64,000 nt of DNA from Paeniglutamicibacter sulfureus (GTDB taxonomy: Bacteria > Actinomycetota > Actinomycetes > Actinomycetales > Micrococcaceae): assembly GCF_039535115.1 (NCBI RefSeq), contig NZ_BAAAWO010000001.1, positions 806,001 through 870,000 of the forward strand, written 5' to 3'. Below the pieces are notes generated by a model. The model was not told the DNA's origin, ran no database searches, and was given only the letters and a program-made list of their open reading frames with translations. Positions 62,427 through 64,000 of the stretch are shown in pieces; positions within the stretch are counted from its first letter, which is position 1; each line of letters begins with the position of its first letter. The translations under genes were made by a program, and so were the position numbers.

Positions 62427-63824
62427 ATGAGCACCTCCGTTCGCCTCATTGACGATGCGCCACTGACGCGGTTCCATAAAAAGCTGACCGTGTTTTCCTC
62501 CGGCGGTCCCTTCATTGACGGCTACGCCCTGTCAATCATTGGAATCGCCCTGATCACCATGACCCCGGCGCTTGACCTGGGCCCCAAGGAAATCGGCATG
62601 GTCGGCGCAGCCAGCCTGGTCGGCATCTTCTTTGGCGGGGGTGTCTTTGGCTGGGTAACCGACAAGGTCGGTCGCCACACCATGTACATCCTGGACCTCA
62701 TTGCCCTGGCGGTTTTCTCCATCCTCAGTGCCTTCTCCACAGATATCTGGCAGCTGGTTCTATGGCGCTTCCTCCTGGGCGTTGCCATCGGAGCCGACTA
62801 CCCGATTGCAACCTCGCTCCTGGCTGAGTTCCTCCCACGCAAGCATCGCGGCCGGCTCCTGGGTGCCACGTTCGTGGTCTGGGCCATCGGCGCGGCGGCC
62901 GCATTCGCCGTCGGGTTCGCCATGCGCGGCGTGGGGCCGGACGCCTGGCGCTGGATGCTCGCCAGCCCGGCCATCTTCGCGATCATCACGCTGCTGTTCC
63001 GGTTGGGCACCCCCGAGTCCCCGCGCTGGCTGCTCTCCCGCGGCCGAGTCGACGAGGCACGCACCGTCATCAAGAAGGTCTACGGCAACGACTACGACGT
63101 CAATTCGCTCGGCGAGGACGAGGACACCGGCAAGCGCGCAGCCACGTTCACCGACATCTTCAACAAGAAGTTCTGGCGCCACACCCTCTTTGTCTCAATT
63201 TTCTGGACTGCCCAAGTCATCCCCCTCTTCGCGGTCTACACCTTCGCCCCGGAGCTGCTCGCCTCCTTCGGCCTGGACGGGGATGCCAACCTCTACGGCG
63301 GGTCGCTGCTGATTTCCCTGCTCTTTGTCGTCGGTGGCATCCCGGGCCTGTGGCTGGTCGAGCGCATCGGACGGCGCAAGCTGCTCCTATGGACCTTCGG
63401 CATCATTGTCCTGGCATTGGCAGCCCCAGCGTTCATCCCCGGTGTCGGTCCAAAGACCCTGTTCACGGCCCTGGCAATTTTTGCCCTGGCCTCGGGTGCT
63501 TCCAGCTTCCTCGAAGTTGTATACCCCAACGAGCTTTTCCCCACCGAGATCCGGGCCACCGCCGTCGGCTTCGGCACCGCGGTCAGCCGGGTGGGCTCGG
63601 CGGCAAGCACCTACCTCATGCCGGTTGCAATCATCAGCTTCGGTGCTTCCGGCGCCCTGTTGATTGGTGCCGGGATCTCCTTGGTGGGGCTCATCGCCAC
63701 CTTCATCCTGGCCCCCGAAACGGCCAACCGTTCCCTTGCCGACATCTCGGGGGACGGCAACAAGAAACACACCAAGCCCCACGGCAAGACCACGGAAACG
63801 ACAGTCAAAGGAACCCTCGTATGA
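62427..63824 (+). CDS. MFS transporter (sugar-porter-like), probably for a guanidino compound
   Basis: The 465-residue carrier has 12 membrane segments and family signatures GVFGWVTDKVGRHTMYILDLIAL, ADYPIATSLLAEFLPRKHRGRLLGA, TPESPRWLLSRGRVDEA and PNELFPTEIRATAVGFGTAVSRVG, typical of sugar/aromatic-acid porters. AGAGAAAAGAG precedes ATG 62427. Its stop overlaps the ureohydrolase start by ATGA (63821-63824), so the two are translated together. With the divergent PucR gene the set suggests import of the ureohydrolase substrate. Confidence 0.9.
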   Translation: MSTSVRLIDDAPLTRFHKKLTVFSSGGPFIDGYALSIIGIALITMTPALDLGPKEIGMVGAASLVGIFFGGGVFGWVTDKVGRHTMYILDLIALAVFSILSAFSTDIWQLVLWRFLLGVAIGADYPIATSLLAEFLPRKHRGRLLGATFVVWAIGAAAAFAVGFAMRGVGPDAWRWMLASPAIFAIITLLFRLGTPESPRWLLSRGRVDEARTVIKKVYGNDYDVNSLGEDEDTGKRAATFTDIFNKKFWRHTLFVSIFWTAQVIPLFAVYTFAPELLASFGLDGDANLYGGSLLISLLFVVGGIPGLWLVERIGRRKLLLWTFGIIVLALAAPAFIPGVGPKTLFTALAIFALASGASSFLEVVYPNELFPTEIRATAVGFGTAVSRVGSAASTYLMPVAIISFGASGALLIGAGISLVGLIATFILAPETANRSLADISGDGNKKHTKPHGKTTETTVKGTLV

Positions 63825-64000
63825 GCAAGCACCAGCCCATCGGCCCCGTCGAGGCCACCAAGGTCCCCCGGTTCGCCGGGCTTGGAACCTTCGCCCGCCT
63901 TCCACAGATCGATGCGGTCCCCGACTACGACATCGCAGTGCTCGGCGTACCCTTCGATGGCGGTACCTCCTTTAGGCCGGGCGCCCGGTTCGGTCCGGCC
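63821..64000 (+). CDS. Ureohydrolase (agmatinase/guanidinobutyrase family), N-terminal part
   Basis: The first 60 residues are visible, starting at ATG 63821 in an ATGA overlap with the MFS stop, and the gene runs off the window edge. PRFAGLGTFARLPQID, DYDIAVLGVPFDGGTSFRPGARFGPA is the standard opening of arginase/agmatinase-fold enzymes; the metal-binding GGDH and D-D motifs lie beyond the window. It should hydrolyse a guanidino compound to urea and an amine. PucR and MFS neighbours support a catabolic role. Confidence 0.9.
   Translation, partial: MSKHQPIGPVEATKVPRFAGLGTFARLPQIDAVPDYDIAVLGVPFDGGTSFRPGARFGPA

Overview
The window reads as chromosomal DNA of a high-GC actinobacterium of the Micrococcaceae type (Arthrobacter, Paeniglutamicibacter or relatives). 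The basis is strong G/C preference at third codon positions, the gene sets rpsP-khpA-rimM-trmD and rplS-lepB-lepB-rnhB-DUF2469-yraN-comM, a mycothiol-type arsenate reductase and an LAXTG-type wall-sorting signal. The genus assignment is an inference. No tRNA, rRNA or CRISPR array was seen.

Layout. (1) 1-9745 is an accessory island of lower GC. It holds an IS21-family end next to a truncated ArdC-like antirestriction gene, two paralogous membrane-anchored proteins flanking a winged-helix/bridge-type protein, a small operon with a Holliday-junction-resolvase-like PD-(D/E)XK protein and a DUF3846 protein, a complete IS3-family (IS150-like) element inserted in that operon's terminator, a TIR-domain protein and a membrane protein. 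(2) 9746-10633 is a gene graveyard: a divergent comM fragment, an AraC-family fragment and the 3' end of an osmoprotectant-type ABC permease. (3) 10658-30526 is mostly core genome: comM, yraN, DUF2469, rnhB, two signal peptidases, rplS, a TPP-riboswitch-controlled thiC, trmD, rimM, khpA and rpsP. It also carries secreted or surface genes: SH3b repeats fused to a GGCT domain, two DUF4352-like paralogues, and a wall-anchored S1 protease beside a lipoprotein resembling a free-standing protease pro-domain. (4) 30967-43603 holds two tandem UDG-like paralogues, an M20 amidohydrolase, a ktrB pseudogene, a CNNM/CorC pair, pstS, an ars locus and a TetR-controlled MDR oxidoreductase. (5) 43677-64000 is metabolic: DUF4389, an FdhF/YdeP-type molybdo-oxidoreductase, MFS carriers, prfC, XRE-cupin with a divergent methyltransferase, an isochorismatase-like hydrolase, an FMN reductase, butanediol dehydrogenase, CatB-like acetyltransferase, a VOC dioxygenase with a perfect operator, and a PucR-MFS-ureohydrolase set that runs off the right edge.

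Working groups. The ars locus pairs an ArsR repressor and mycothiol arsenate reductase with a divergent flavin monooxygenase that ends in a Cys-rich tail. PucR, MFS and ureohydrolase look like uptake and hydrolysis of a guanidino compound. The most likely under-described systems are the 709-3574 paralogue/bridge locus, the 7538-9475 TIR/membrane pair, the protease with its separate pro-domain-like lipoprotein, and the SH3b-GGCT surface operon. Start codons were often moved to an internal site chosen by ribosome-binding sequence, signal peptide or operon overlap; these choices are stated per gene.
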